From Caballeronia turbans (lineage in GTDB: Bacteria; Pseudomonadota; Gammaproteobacteria; Burkholderiales; Burkholderiaceae), in NCBI GenBank assembly GCA_001544655.2, contig FCOD02000010.1, forward strand, positions 62,001 to 126,000: 64,000 nucleotides of DNA, written 5' to 3'. Positions 40,793 to 49,754 of the stretch are shown piece after piece. The position numbers and the translations under genes are program-made. Each line of letters starts with the position of its first letter. The stretch's first letter is position 1. The notes under the pieces were generated by a model. The model made no database searches, was not told where the DNA came from, and saw only the letters and a list, made by a program, of their open reading frames with translations.

Positions 40793-42037
40793 ATGGCCGG
40801 GCGATTGCATCATCGATTATTGTGTAGCCTCGTTGCTTTCGCGGCGATCGTCAGCGTTTGTGCTTCGCGCAGCGAGCCGCCTTTGCCGACGATCCAGAGC
40901 GGCGCGATCGTTCGACCCGTCGTAGCAGTCGTCGATTCCTTGCCTCCCGCGGAAGCGGTTCTCCCGGCTGTCGCGCCACCCGAACCCGGCCCCGAAAATG
41001 GTTCCGAAGCGGCGCAAGAGGCATTCGATCTCGGCATCGAACGGCTGCGCAGCGCGACGTGGTGGGAAGCGAACCGCAAGCTGCGGCCTCAGCTTGCGCA
41101 GGTCGGCGACCTGATGTTCATCGCAAAGTTGCCCGAAGGCGAAATGGGACAGTCCGCCGAAGGCGCATCGCGCGTGCAGCGTCTGCGCCACGCGATGCGC
41201 GCGCATCAACAACGCAAGCCCGCAGGCTGGAACCGGCTGGTGACGCAGGTGCGCGACGCGCGCGCGAACGCGGGTGACTACCCTGCGCTGATGTTAGCCA
41301 ACGCCTTGATCAATGAAATCCGCTATCGCGACGGCACCGACGGCAGCTACTACCCGCCCGCGCGCTTCTTCGCCGAGAGCGGCGTCTGCAAGGACTTTGC
41401 GGTCGCCAAGTACCTGCTGCTGCGTGAAGCGGGCTTCGACGCGTCGCAGTTGCGCCTCGTCTCTCTCGCGCCGCGCTACAACAATACGCCCGACGACTGG
41501 CACGTGATGCTCGTCGTACAGGCCGATGGCATGGCTGCACCGGTCGCACTGGACTCGCCGGCGCCTTTCGTGCGCAAGGGCAACGGCGATCCGTCCGACG
41601 CAGCGCCCGCCGATACGGTCGCCGCCGCTGAAAACGCCAGCAAGTCTGATCCGCAGGCCGGCCCGTCTGCGCGGTTAGCGGCGATCCTCGCCGGCCGCAA
41701 GACCGCCGACGCAGTGCTGCGCGCGCCCGTGGGGCCCGTGGTGGCGACACTCGACGCGTCCGGGCAGGCGGAGCGCCCGCTTGCCGTCGTCTTCAACGAG
41801 CGAGGGAGCCTGTCATTCGAGCGCGAAGCGCCTGTGCGCATGCACCGGTCGACCGCCTCCAGGCGGCGCGGCGCCCGGTCGATCGTCGCGGACGACGCAG
41901 GCCGATCGTGGAGCGTAGATTCTTCGGGCATATTTCCGAAGTGGCAATTGACGCATGCGGCCGGCGCTGCGCCTTTGGCGGACGCGCTTGAACCGGATCT
42001 GGGCCGGATCGACGTGCGCATCAGCACGGCCGGTTAG
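40793..42037 (+). CDS. Bacterial transglutaminase-like cysteine protease (BTLCP)
   Basis: A 414-residue protein with an N-terminal hydrophobic export signal (residues 9-24) and a Pro/Ala-rich linker, then a transglutaminase-like domain. The triad is Cys199 in AESGVCKDFAV, His237 in DDWHVML, and Asp254 in VALDSPAP. This matches the BTLCP family (DUF920), whose best-known member, LapG, cuts a giant adhesin in the periplasm. No lapD, lapA or secretion genes are near, and the C-terminal 150 residues are unlike LapG, so the target is unknown. The start at 40793 gives the signal peptide; a longer frame upstream does not. Confidence 0.82.
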   Translation: MAGRLHHRLLCSLVAFAAIVSVCASRSEPPLPTIQSGAIVRPVVAVVDSLPPAEAVLPAVAPPEPGPENGSEAAQEAFDLGIERLRSATWWEANRKLRPQLAQVGDLMFIAKLPEGEMGQSAEGASRVQRLRHAMRAHQQRKPAGWNRLVTQVRDARANAGDYPALMLANALINEIRYRDGTDGSYYPPARFFAESGVCKDFAVAKYLLLREAGFDASQLRLVSLAPRYNNTPDDWHVMLVVQADGMAAPVALDSPAPFVRKGNGDPSDAAPADTVAAAENASKSDPQAGPSARLAAILAGRKTADAVLRAPVGPVVATLDASGQAERPLAVVFNERGSLSFEREAPVRMHRSTASRRRGARSIVADDAGRSWSVDSSGIFPKWQLTHAAGAAPLADALEPDLGRIDVRISTAG

Positions 42038-42217
42038 CGAGCTCACATCATTCCGGTTACACGTCTACCCCGCGCGGTGATGCGCGCTTCACGCGCGCCC
42101 GCTCCTGGCGAGTAGCGAGGCCTTCGATCCGACAGAAAACGGCAGACTGACGACTGCGTGAAAAGTATCATTACGCAGCGCAGGGACGCTTTTCGCCAAC
42201 ACTGCCGAGGAGATCGC

Positions 42218-42481
42218 ATGACAATTCATCACTTCTCCGAGTTCTCATGGGACGAGCAGGAAGACGTCAAAGCCGTGCTTGCCAGCAAAGGCCTCGACCC
42301 GCGCGATTTCGAGATCACAGACAACGACGACGTTTCTGCGGGCGCCCGGAACGGAATGACCCGGCAAGTCTCAGTAGTGCGGCTCACTAACGGCAAGCGG
42401 GCGATCTACGACACGGATCACTTCGCCACCTGGCTCACCGATTTCGCCGAGGCTCTGGAGGCGGGCGAGTTCGACGACTGA
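42218..42481 (+). CDS. Small acidic protein of unknown function
   Basis: An 87-residue acidic protein beginning MTIHHFSEFSWDEQ and ending LEAGEFDD. The start at 42218 has GAGGAGAT just upstream, which is a strong site; the extra 20 residues upstream are not needed. No signal peptide, cysteine or membrane segment. The composition (many Asp/Glu, regular alpha/beta pattern in QVSVVRLTNGKRAIYD) suggests a small folded cytoplasmic protein. I do not recognise the family. It follows the protease after 180 bases and probably has its own promoter. Confidence 0.7.
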   Translation: MTIHHFSEFSWDEQEDVKAVLASKGLDPRDFEITDNDDVSAGARNGMTRQVSVVRLTNGKRAIYDTDHFATWLTDFAEALEAGEFDD

Positions 42482-43036
42482 GCGGCCCTTGCACGGCGCA
42501 GTCTCCCGCTACCGTTGCGAGGTAGCCGTGCATATCGCATCGTCGATGGTCCGCGGCATCCGCCAGTCGAGGCTCGAGTTGCCCGGCCACAGCGACGAGC
42601 CCTGATGCTGGTCGCGACCGCGCCGCCTCAGCGTGCGTGACTCTCGACAGCACAACCCCGAAGTCGAGCGGACGCTGCATGATCTGCGCGTGGTGTCGTG
42701 AATCTTCCGGCTAACGCGTCGGCGAAAAAACATTCGCTGCGCATTGCGGCCGTTCCCGATCAAGTGTGGAGCGGGAACGCTACGAAATCGAAACATACCG
42801 TGGCGGGCTGCATGTCGGAATCGGGGAACCGACTGCGCTTCTCATTGCAACGCTGTAGGCGGGAACGGCCTGCGCTCAAATCCACCAACCGACCTGAACG
42901 CGGGTATACGCCCATATGATCCCGTCACTCCACCATTTACTGTATCGATACACTAAATCGATACAGTCGCGTCACTCCCGTCGTGTCGCGCTGAACATTT
43001 CGCCCGCGCCCAAAGCGGCACCCAGGAGACAACACC
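42482..43036. other. Intergenic region upstream of the TRAP operon
   Basis: About 555 bases without a supported gene. CGTTCCCG (42751-42758) and CGGGAACG (42772-42779) form an 8-bp inverted repeat with a 13-base loop. Near the downstream end lies the LacI-type operator at 42939. A 73-codon frame at 42698-42919 has no binding site or motif and I do not call it. Confidence 0.45.
42939..42967. promoter_or_regulatory. LacI-type operator of the TRAP operon
   Basis: ACTGTATCGAT (42939-42949) and ATCGATACAGT (42957-42967) are a perfect 11-bp inverted repeat spaced by 7 bases. Nested in the left part is the perfect 12-bp palindrome TGTATCGATACA (42941-42952) with the central CG usual for LacI-family sites. 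It lies about 70-98 bases upstream of the first TRAP gene, and a LacI regulator is encoded as third gene of this operon, so feedback control is likely. Confidence 0.78.
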
Positions 43037-44077
43037 ATGCAATCCGATTCCCGCATTTCCCGGCGACGTTTCCTCCAGACGGCGTCCGCGACGACGCTCG
43101 CGGCAGCAAGCGTGGGCTTTCCCGCGATCGTGCGCGCCCAGCCCGCCGCCACGCTGCGGTTGTCGTCCTCGATGCCGCCGAACGAAAACGCCGCGCACTA
43201 CGTCTGGTATCAGAACCTCGCGGCGAACCTGAAGGCGAGTGTCGGCGATCAGATTCGCATCGACTATTTCCCGAACAATCAGCTCGGCAAGGAAAGCGAC
43301 GTCGTCCAGCAGGTGAAGGTCGGCGCGGTCGACATGATGGTTACCGGCTCCTCGATCTGGGCGACCGTGCTGCCGGAACTCGGCATGCTCGATCTCGGCT
43401 ACGTGTTCGATAACTTCGATCACGTCGGCCGCGCAATGGACGGCACCGTCGGCAAGTCGTTCGACACGCTGCTGCAACAGCGCGCGGGCTGCTCGGTCGT
43501 GACGTGGGGCTATTCCTTCGGCGCGCGCAACGTGTTCACCAAGAAGCCCACGCAATCGCTCGCCGATATCAAGGGCGTCAAGCTGCGCGTGCTGCCCACG
43601 CCCGCCTTCATGGAAACCTTCAAGCTGATGGGCGCGGTGCCGACGCCGATTCCCATCGGCGAGCTGTATATGGCGGCCCAGACGGGCGTTGTCGATGGTT
43701 TCGAACACGATTGCGCGACCGTGCTCGCGAGCAAGTACGACGAAGTCGTCAAGTCGTGCTGGCAGACGCAGCACGTTTTCAGCCCGCTCGTCGTCGTGAT
43801 GGGCCGCCGCGCGCTCGCCAAGATTCCCGAGAATCTGCGGCCCGCCTTCCAGAAAGCGGCGCAGGACGCGACCGCGAAGCAGCGCGTCGCCGCCATTCAG
43901 ACCGCCGCCAGCGCCGAGCAGGAACTGAAAAAGAAGGGCATGACCTTCTATCCGATGTCGAAGGCCGATCGCGATACCACACGCGCCGAGATGCAGTCGC
44001 ACTTGTACGCGAGCTTCTCGAAGCAATACCCGGCGACCGCGCCGCTTTTCACCGCCATCGCCGCCGCGCGCGGTTGA
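43037..44077 (+). CDS. TRAP transporter solute-binding protein (DctP type), Tat-exported
   Basis: A 346-residue binding protein with a twin-arginine signal: SRRRFLQ at 8-14, a hydrophobic Ala-rich stretch, and AQPA at the cleavage region near 35. The mature part is a DctP/TAXI-type TRAP binding protein; the conserved Arg in GVKLRVLPTPAFMETFKLMG is the one that salt-bridges the carboxylate of the ligand. The following gene encodes the membrane parts. The ligand is an organic acid, probably the sugar-acid or hydroxy-acid substrate of the enzymes downstream. Confidence 0.9.
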   Translation: MQSDSRISRRRFLQTASATTLAAASVGFPAIVRAQPAATLRLSSSMPPNENAAHYVWYQNLAANLKASVGDQIRIDYFPNNQLGKESDVVQQVKVGAVDMMVTGSSIWATVLPELGMLDLGYVFDNFDHVGRAMDGTVGKSFDTLLQQRAGCSVVTWGYSFGARNVFTKKPTQSLADIKGVKLRVLPTPAFMETFKLMGAVPTPIPIGELYMAAQTGVVDGFEHDCATVLASKYDEVVKSCWQTQHVFSPLVVVMGRRALAKIPENLRPAFQKAAQDATAKQRVAAIQTAASAEQELKKKGMTFYPMSKADRDTTRAEMQSHLYASFSKQYPATAPLFTAIAAARG

Positions 44078-44108
44078 TCGAGCCAACGACGCTGACGAGG
44101 CCGACACC

Positions 44109-46004
44109 ATGACCACTTTCTCCGCGACGCCCGGACCGGAGGCGCAACTCGCCGCGCCCGGTTTCGGCCATGAGACCGTGCTCGCGCGCGGCCTCGTGCG
44201 CCTCATGCACTGGATCGAATGCTTCTGCGCAGCCGTGCTCGCGGCGGATGTGATCGTGGTGTTCCTCTCCGTGATCTATCGCTACTTTCTGCACGATCCG
44301 TTCGACTGGGCGGAGGAAGTCGCCGGCGCGCTGATGATCGTGCTGGTGTTCTTCGGCGCGGCCACCGTGCTCGGACGCAGCCAGCATGTCGGCGTCGATC
44401 TGTTTCGCGGCATGTTGCCCCGGCGCTGGCAAAGCGCGCTCGTGCATGTCGGGCATTGGGTGATCGCGGGTGTCGCGGGCAATCTGTGCATGTCGTCCTG
44501 CCTGCTGCTGGTCGATTCTTACGGCCAGATGACGCCGAGCGGCCTGCCCGCCTGGATCAACGTGTATCCACTCGTGATCGGCAGCGTGTTCATGACGGTG
44601 TTCGCGCTCGCCAACGCGCTGAACGGCGCGCGCAAGACCGTGCTCGGCACGCTGCTCGGCTGCATGCTGGTCGCGGCCGCCGTGTTCGCGTGGAACGCTT
44701 TCGTGCCGGGTCACGCGCTCAAGCCGGGCTTTCTGCTGATGGCCGGTTTCATCGGCGGACTCGTGCTCGGCGTGCCGATCGGCTTCGTGCTCGCGTTCTC
44801 CGCGCTCCTGTACTTCCTCGCCGAACCGTCCCTGCCGATGCTCGTCTACTCGCAGCAAGTGATGGCCGGCACCGACCACTTCGTGCTGCTCGCCATTCCC
44901 TTCTTCGTGCTGGCCGGCTTGCTGATGGAAACCAACGGCATGTCGTCGCGCCTGATCGAGCTCTTGCTGCGCATATTCGGGCGCGTGCGCGGCGGACTCG
45001 GCCTCATCACGATCATGGCGACTGCATTCTTCTCCGGCGTGTCGGGCTCGAAGCTCGCGGATATCGCGGCGGTCGGCGGCGTCGTGATGCCCGCCGTGCG
45101 TCAGAGCAAGGAAGATCCGAACGAAGCGGCGGCCCTGCTCGCCTGCAGCGCCGTGATGGCGGAAACCATTCCGCCATGCGTGAACATGATCATCATGGGC
45201 TTCGTCGCGAATATTTCGATCGCGGGGCTGTTTCTCGCGGGCGTCGTGCCTGCGGCGGTGCTGGCGGTGGCGCTCGCTATCGTCGCGGTGATCTTCGGGC
45301 GCCGCATCAATCTCGCCGATGCGCTCACCAACCCGCGCGCATGGCTGCCGCTTGCCGGCGGCGCGCTCGTCGCGCTCGTGATGATCACGATGATCGGCAA
45401 GGGCGTGACCTCGGGTATCGCGACTTCGACGGAAGTGTCCGCGTTCGCCGTCGTGTATGCACTCATCGTCGGCTGGCTGGCGTTTCGCGAGCTCACGCCG
45501 AAGTCGGTCGCACGCGTGTTCGTGCGCTCGGCGTCGATGGCGAGCAGCATTCTGTTCATCGTGGCGGCGGCGTCGAGCGTGTCGTTCGCGCTGACCATCG
45601 AGCAGATTCCCGCGCTCGTATCCGATTCGATGATCGCGTTCGCGCATCAATACGGCCCGACCACGTTCCTGCTGCTGTCCGTGCTGATCATGATCGTGTT
45701 CGGCGCGGTGCTGGAAGGCGCGCCCGCGCTCATCATCTTCGGGCCGCTGCTCACACCGATCGCGACGCAGCTCGGCATCAACCCGCTGCATTTCGGCACG
45801 GTGATCGTCGTCGCGATGGGCCTCGGTCTCTTCGCGCCGCCGGTCGGGCTCGGGCTCTTCGCGACCTGCGCCATCACCGGCACGGAAATGAAAGCCGTGG
45901 CGCGTCCTATGCTCAAATACCTGCTGGTGCTTTTCGTCGCACTGGTGGTGCTGATTCTGGTGCCGTCGTTCTCGTTGTGGTTGCCGACCCGGCTCGGCCT
46001 GTAG
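44109..46004 (+). CDS. Fused TRAP transporter membrane protein (DctQ-DctM)
   Basis: A 631-residue membrane protein joining the small DctQ module (about residues 30-170, four helices, including FDWAEEVAGALMIVLVFFGA) to the large DctM module (from about 200, about twelve helices). The DctM segments include PFFVLAGLLMETNGMSSRLI and FFSGVSGSKLADIAAVGG. Fusions of Q and M are common. It imports the ligand of the preceding binding protein with sodium, and is separated from it by 31 bases. Confidence 0.92.
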   Translation: MTTFSATPGPEAQLAAPGFGHETVLARGLVRLMHWIECFCAAVLAADVIVVFLSVIYRYFLHDPFDWAEEVAGALMIVLVFFGAATVLGRSQHVGVDLFRGMLPRRWQSALVHVGHWVIAGVAGNLCMSSCLLLVDSYGQMTPSGLPAWINVYPLVIGSVFMTVFALANALNGARKTVLGTLLGCMLVAAAVFAWNAFVPGHALKPGFLLMAGFIGGLVLGVPIGFVLAFSALLYFLAEPSLPMLVYSQQVMAGTDHFVLLAIPFFVLAGLLMETNGMSSRLIELLLRIFGRVRGGLGLITIMATAFFSGVSGSKLADIAAVGGVVMPAVRQSKEDPNEAAALLACSAVMAETIPPCVNMIIMGFVANISIAGLFLAGVVPAAVLAVALAIVAVIFGRRINLADALTNPRAWLPLAGGALVALVMITMIGKGVTSGIATSTEVSAFAVVYALIVGWLAFRELTPKSVARVFVRSASMASSILFIVAAASSVSFALTIEQIPALVSDSMIAFAHQYGPTTFLLLSVLIMIVFGAVLEGAPALIIFGPLLTPIATQLGINPLHFGTVIVVAMGLGLFAPPVGLGLFATCAITGTEMKAVARPMLKYLLVLFVALVVLILVPSFSLWLPTRLGL

Positions 46005-46023
46005 CCGGCAGATGTAAAAGCTT

Positions 46024-47067
46024 ATGAGCACCATTCAGGATGTCGCCCGCGAGGCCCGCGTTTCCGTGAGCACGGTATCGAACGTGCTGAACGGCCGCAC
46101 CGACCAGATGCGCCAGGAAACGCTCGCACGCGTGCAGGCCGCGATGAACGCGCTGCAATATCGTCCGAGCACGCTCGCGCGGCAGCTCAAGACGGGGCAG
46201 ACGCCGCTGATCGGATTGCTGGTGCCGTCGATCGCCAATCCCATGTACGGCTATATCGCGCGCGAGGTCGAAACCTACGCACAGGAGCGATACGGCTATC
46301 GGGTGATGATCGGCAATACGTATCGCGATCCGGCGAAGGAAGCATCGTTCTTCGAGGATCTGCTCTCGCAGGGCGTGCGGCGCGTGATCGTGATTTCGTC
46401 GCTGGCGAACGAGCGGCATCTGGAAACCGCCGTCGAGCGCGGCATGGTCGTCGTGAGCTACGACCGTCGCGCGACCGAAGGCGAGACGACGCGCGTCGAG
46501 CACGTCACGCCGGACAACTTCGAAGCCGCGCGAATCGCGACGCGGCATCTGATCGCGCACGGCCACACGCGGCTCGCCTTCGCCACGCTGACCGGCGTGA
46601 CGATGAGCCGCCGTGACAAGATCGACGGCTTTTTATCGGCGGCGACCGATGCGGGTCTCGCGAAGACGGCGCATGTCCTCGACAGCGGCCCGGTGAACGA
46701 ATACGGCGATTCGATGATCGCCGAAAACGGCCGCGCGCTCGCGCGTCTGCTCGCGCAGGACGGCGCGCGTCCGACCGGCATCGTCGCCGTCAACGATCTG
46801 ATGGCGCTCGGTCTCATGGCGGGCTTGCGCGAATGCGGTCTGCGCGTGCCGGAAGACGTGTCGATTGTCGGCATGGACGGACATTTTCTCGCGGCGATTT
46901 CCAACCCCGCGCTCACGACCGTGCAGCTTCCGGTGCCGGCGATGGCCGCCGCGATGGTCGAGCGCGCGATGCGTCCGCACGACGAACCCATGCCCGCATC
47001 GGAGCAGGCGCTTTTCACGGACATTACGCTCGTGGAGCGCGAATCCGTCGCCCGGCCCGCGAAATAA
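46024..47067 (+). CDS. LacI-family transcriptional regulator
   Basis: A 347-residue LacI protein: helix-turn-helix TIQDVAREARVSVSTVSNVL, hinge helix around PSTLARQLKTGQ, and a sugar-binding-type core with IGLLVPSIANPMYG and VAVNDLMALGLMAGLRE. It lies inside the TRAP operon, 19 bases after the membrane gene, and a matching palindromic operator lies in front of the operon at 42939. It most likely represses the operon and is released by the imported acid or a metabolite of it. Confidence 0.92.
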   Translation: MSTIQDVAREARVSVSTVSNVLNGRTDQMRQETLARVQAAMNALQYRPSTLARQLKTGQTPLIGLLVPSIANPMYGYIAREVETYAQERYGYRVMIGNTYRDPAKEASFFEDLLSQGVRRVIVISSLANERHLETAVERGMVVVSYDRRATEGETTRVEHVTPDNFEAARIATRHLIAHGHTRLAFATLTGVTMSRRDKIDGFLSAATDAGLAKTAHVLDSGPVNEYGDSMIAENGRALARLLAQDGARPTGIVAVNDLMALGLMAGLRECGLRVPEDVSIVGMDGHFLAAISNPALTTVQLPVPAMAAAMVERAMRPHDEPMPASEQALFTDITLVERESVARPAK

Positions 47068-47081
47068 ATCAGGACGTAGAC

Positions 47082-48089
47082 ATGAACAAGGTATTCGTGA
47101 GTCATCCCCGGCACATGCTGGAACATTACTTCGGCGCGCGCGCATCGGCTGCGCTCGCGACCTTCGCCGACGTTGCGTATAACGAGGAAGACCGCGAACT
47201 GACGACAGCCGAACTCGCGGCTGCCGCGCGCGATGCCGATGTCATCATCGCGTACCGCCAGACGCCCGCGCCGCGCGCATTGTTCGAGGCACTCCCGAAG
47301 CTCGCCGCCTTCGTGCGCTGCGCGGTGGATATCCGCACGGTGGATGTCGATGCCGCGAGCGAACTCGGCGTGCTCGTCACGCAGGCAAGCGCGGGCTTCG
47401 TGCCCTCGGTATCGGAATGGGTGATCGGCGCGATGCTCGATCTCGCGCGCGGCACGACCGCGTATGCGCAGGCCTATCACCGCCATGAAGCGCCCGCGCC
47501 GAAGATGGGCCGCGAGCTTCGCGGCAGCACCGTCGGGGTGATCGGCTACGGACAGATTTCGCGCTATCTCTGCGACCTCGCGCTGGCGTTCGGCATGCGC
47601 GTCATCGTGTCCGATCCTTACGCCACGATCGACGATGCGCGCCTCCATCAAGTCGGCTTCGATGAATTGCTCGCGCAGTCGGACTTCGTCGTGTGTCTCG
47701 CGCCCGCCAATGCGCAGACCGCGAACCTCATGAACGCGCAAGCCTTCGCCGCGATGAAGCGCGGCGCGTACTTCATCAACGCCGCGCGCGGCGAACTCGT
47801 CGACGATGCCGCGTTGCTCGCCGCGCTGGCGTGCGATCATCTCGCCGGATGCGCGCTCGATGTCGGCCGCGCTGCGGACCAGATGCCCGCGGCGGCGCTC
47901 GCGGCGCATCCGCGTGTGATCGCGGCGCCGCATGTCGGCGGGCTGACGCCGGGCGCCATCGAGCATCAGTCGATGGAAACGGTCGCGCAGACGCAGGCGC
48001 TGTTCGAGGGCCGCATGCCCGTGGGCGCGGTGAATGCGGCGCATGCGTTCCGCCTCGCAGGCTTCGACATGCAGGCGGTCGCGCGATGA
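47082..48089 (+). CDS. D-2-hydroxyacid dehydrogenase family protein lacking the usual catalytic Glu
   Basis: A 335-residue member of the D-isomer-specific 2-hydroxyacid dehydrogenases. NAD binding is shown by GVIGYGQIS (152-160) and the Asp of IVSDPYA; the catalytic Arg236 is in NAARGEL and His284 in APHVGGLT. The site normally reading DVFxxEP reads DVGRAADQMP, so the general-base-supporting Glu is Ala or shifted to Asp266. The start at 47082 follows the LacI stop by 14 bases. Its stop overlaps the next start (ATGA). It probably reduces or oxidises an oxo/hydroxy acid made from the TRAP substrate. Confidence 0.84.
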   Translation: MNKVFVSHPRHMLEHYFGARASAALATFADVAYNEEDRELTTAELAAAARDADVIIAYRQTPAPRALFEALPKLAAFVRCAVDIRTVDVDAASELGVLVTQASAGFVPSVSEWVIGAMLDLARGTTAYAQAYHRHEAPAPKMGRELRGSTVGVIGYGQISRYLCDLALAFGMRVIVSDPYATIDDARLHQVGFDELLAQSDFVVCLAPANAQTANLMNAQAFAAMKRGAYFINAARGELVDDAALLAALACDHLAGCALDVGRAADQMPAAALAAHPRVIAAPHVGGLTPGAIEHQSMETVAQTQALFEGRMPVGAVNAAHAFRLAGFDMQAVAR

Positions 48090-48904
48090 ACATCGAAGGC
48101 GCTTGCGACTGCCACATTCACGTCTACGAGGAAGGTTATCCGCTCGCCGCGAGCGCGACGTTCACGCCGCCGCCCGCGCCCGCGTCGGCGTATCGCGACG
48201 TGCAGCGCGGGCTGGGCTTTTCGCGCGCGATCGTCGTGCAGCCGACGGGCTATGGCTTCGACAACCGCTGCACGCTCGCGGCCATCGGGCAGCTCGGTGC
48301 CGGCGCGCGCGGCATCGCGGTCGTCGCACCCGATATCGGCGATGACGAACTGCAGCGCCTGCACGATGCGGGCATTCGCGGCGTGCGGTTCATGATGCTG
48401 CCCGGCGGCGTGCTGCCATGGGACGCGCTTGCGGACATGTCGGCGCGTATCGAACCGCTTGGATGGAACATCGATCTTCAACTCGACGGGCACGCCCTGC
48501 CGCAACACGAAGCGATGCTGGCGCGCCTGCCCTCGAAGCTCGTCATCGATCATCTCGGCAAGTTTCTCGCGCCGGTGACGCCGCAAAGCGAAGGGTTCGC
48601 GTCGCTGTGCCGTCTGCTCGACGGCCCGCGATGCTGGATCAAACTGTCCGCGCCGTATGAGAGTTCGCGCACCGGCGCGCCTGGCTTCGATGACGTTTCG
48701 TGGCTCGTGCGCACGCTGTCGGCGCGTTTTCCCGAGCGCGGCGTGTGGGCGTCGAACTGGCCGCATCCCAATGTGAAGCCCCTGCCAAACGACGCGCGCA
48801 TGCTCGACTGGACGATGCGGCTCGTGCAAAGCGACGAGATTCGCCGCAAGATACTGGTCGATAATCCGGCCGAGTTGTACGGGTTCCAGGCAGGCTTATT
48901 CTGA
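48086..48904 (+). CDS. Amidohydrolase/lactonase of the PDC-lactonase group
   Basis: A 272-residue paralogue of the enzyme at 13952, here with the complete HxH pair in CDCHIHVYEEGY. Other segments of the group are WNIDLQLDGHAL, LVIDHLGKF, CWIKLSAPYE and VWASNWPH (with Asn where Asp is usual in GSDWPH). Known members are 2-pyrone-4,6-dicarboxylate lactonase and D-galactarolactone isomerase. It is coupled to the dehydrogenase by a 4-base overlap and ends the TRAP operon. A sugar-acid lactone route is my best guess. Confidence 0.82.
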   Translation: MNIEGACDCHIHVYEEGYPLAASATFTPPPAPASAYRDVQRGLGFSRAIVVQPTGYGFDNRCTLAAIGQLGAGARGIAVVAPDIGDDELQRLHDAGIRGVRFMMLPGGVLPWDALADMSARIEPLGWNIDLQLDGHALPQHEAMLARLPSKLVIDHLGKFLAPVTPQSEGFASLCRLLDGPRCWIKLSAPYESSRTGAPGFDDVSWLVRTLSARFPERGVWASNWPHPNVKPLPNDARMLDWTMRLVQSDEIRRKILVDNPAELYGFQAGLF

Positions 48905-48930
48905 TGCGTGTCCCGCAAACAGCAGGTCGC

Positions 48931-49722
48931 TCACAGATACTCCACGTTCCCGTCGACGCTGATCGCCTGTCCAGTGATGTTGCGTGCAGCGGGCGAAGCA
49001 AGAAAAAGAGCCGTCGCGGATATGTCCTGCATCGTTACCATGCGACGTAACGAGATCTTCCTCAGGTAGTCATCCCGCATCGCGTCGACCGTTACGCCCA
49101 GTGACTCCGCCCGCGCAGCGATCACGCGATCCATCCGTTCTCCCTGCACAACGCCAGGCAGAATGGCGTTGACTCGAATGTTCGCAGGCCCCAATTCGAT
49201 AGCCAGCGATTTGGTGAGTCCGACGAGCGCCCACTTCGTCGCCGCATAGGGCGTGCGAAACGCGTAGCCGAGCCGCCCCGCGACAGACGACATCGTGATG
49301 ATGCTCGCACTCCGCGAGGTGTCCTTCATGAGCGGCACCGCCTTGCGCAGGAAGTTGAACTGTCCGTTCAAATTGGTCGTGACGGTCCGCTCCCACTGCT
49401 CTTCGTCGATATCTTCTATAGCCCCTGTCGGACCGGCAATCCCGGCGTTGTTGATCAGCAGATCGAGTCCGCCCAGGGCGCGCCCGGTTTCTGCGACGAC
49501 CTGATCGACCTGGTCCGAGTCGCTGACGTCCGCCACGCAGCCACGTAACGACGAATTCGTTGCCGCAAATGCATCGACGGCCACAGCATCGACATCGCAG
49601 ATGACGACCTTCGCGCCGGCCTCGACAAACGCCTGAGCCATTGCAGCACCGATGCCAGAGGCCGCGCCGGTGATCAAGACCCGCAAACCAGGCTGGGGCT
49701 TCAACAATTCGAAAGTATTCAT
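48931..49722 (-). CDS. SDR dehydrogenase A of the DUF849 cluster
   Basis: A 263-residue SDR starting at MNTFELL (49722); a TTG at 49758 would add 12 residues and overlap the upstream stop. It has TGAASGIG, NNAGIAGPTGAI, the Ser in TMSSVAGRLGYA and YAATKWALVGLTKSLA. The N-x-E-Y-L C-terminus (VDGNVEYL) is usual for oxidoreductases acting on hydroxy acids or sugar derivatives. It is the last gene of a minus-strand operon with a second SDR, an MFS carrier and the DUF849 enzyme. Confidence 0.8.
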   Translation of the reverse strand: MNTFELLKPQPGLRVLITGAASGIGAAMAQAFVEAGAKVVICDVDAVAVDAFAATNSSLRGCVADVSDSDQVDQVVAETGRALGGLDLLINNAGIAGPTGAIEDIDEEQWERTVTTNLNGQFNFLRKAVPLMKDTSRSASIITMSSVAGRLGYAFRTPYAATKWALVGLTKSLAIELGPANIRVNAILPGVVQGERMDRVIAARAESLGVTVDAMRDDYLRKISLRRMVTMQDISATALFLASPAARNITGQAISVDGNVEYL

Positions 49723-49754
49723 GTCAACAAGATTCGATTTCGATACCACGGCGG

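Noticed and set aside
42698-42919. A 73-codon plus-strand open frame upstream of the TRAP operon
   Set aside because: It lacks a binding site, has Arg/Ser-rich content and no relation to a known family. The region is better explained as promoter DNA.
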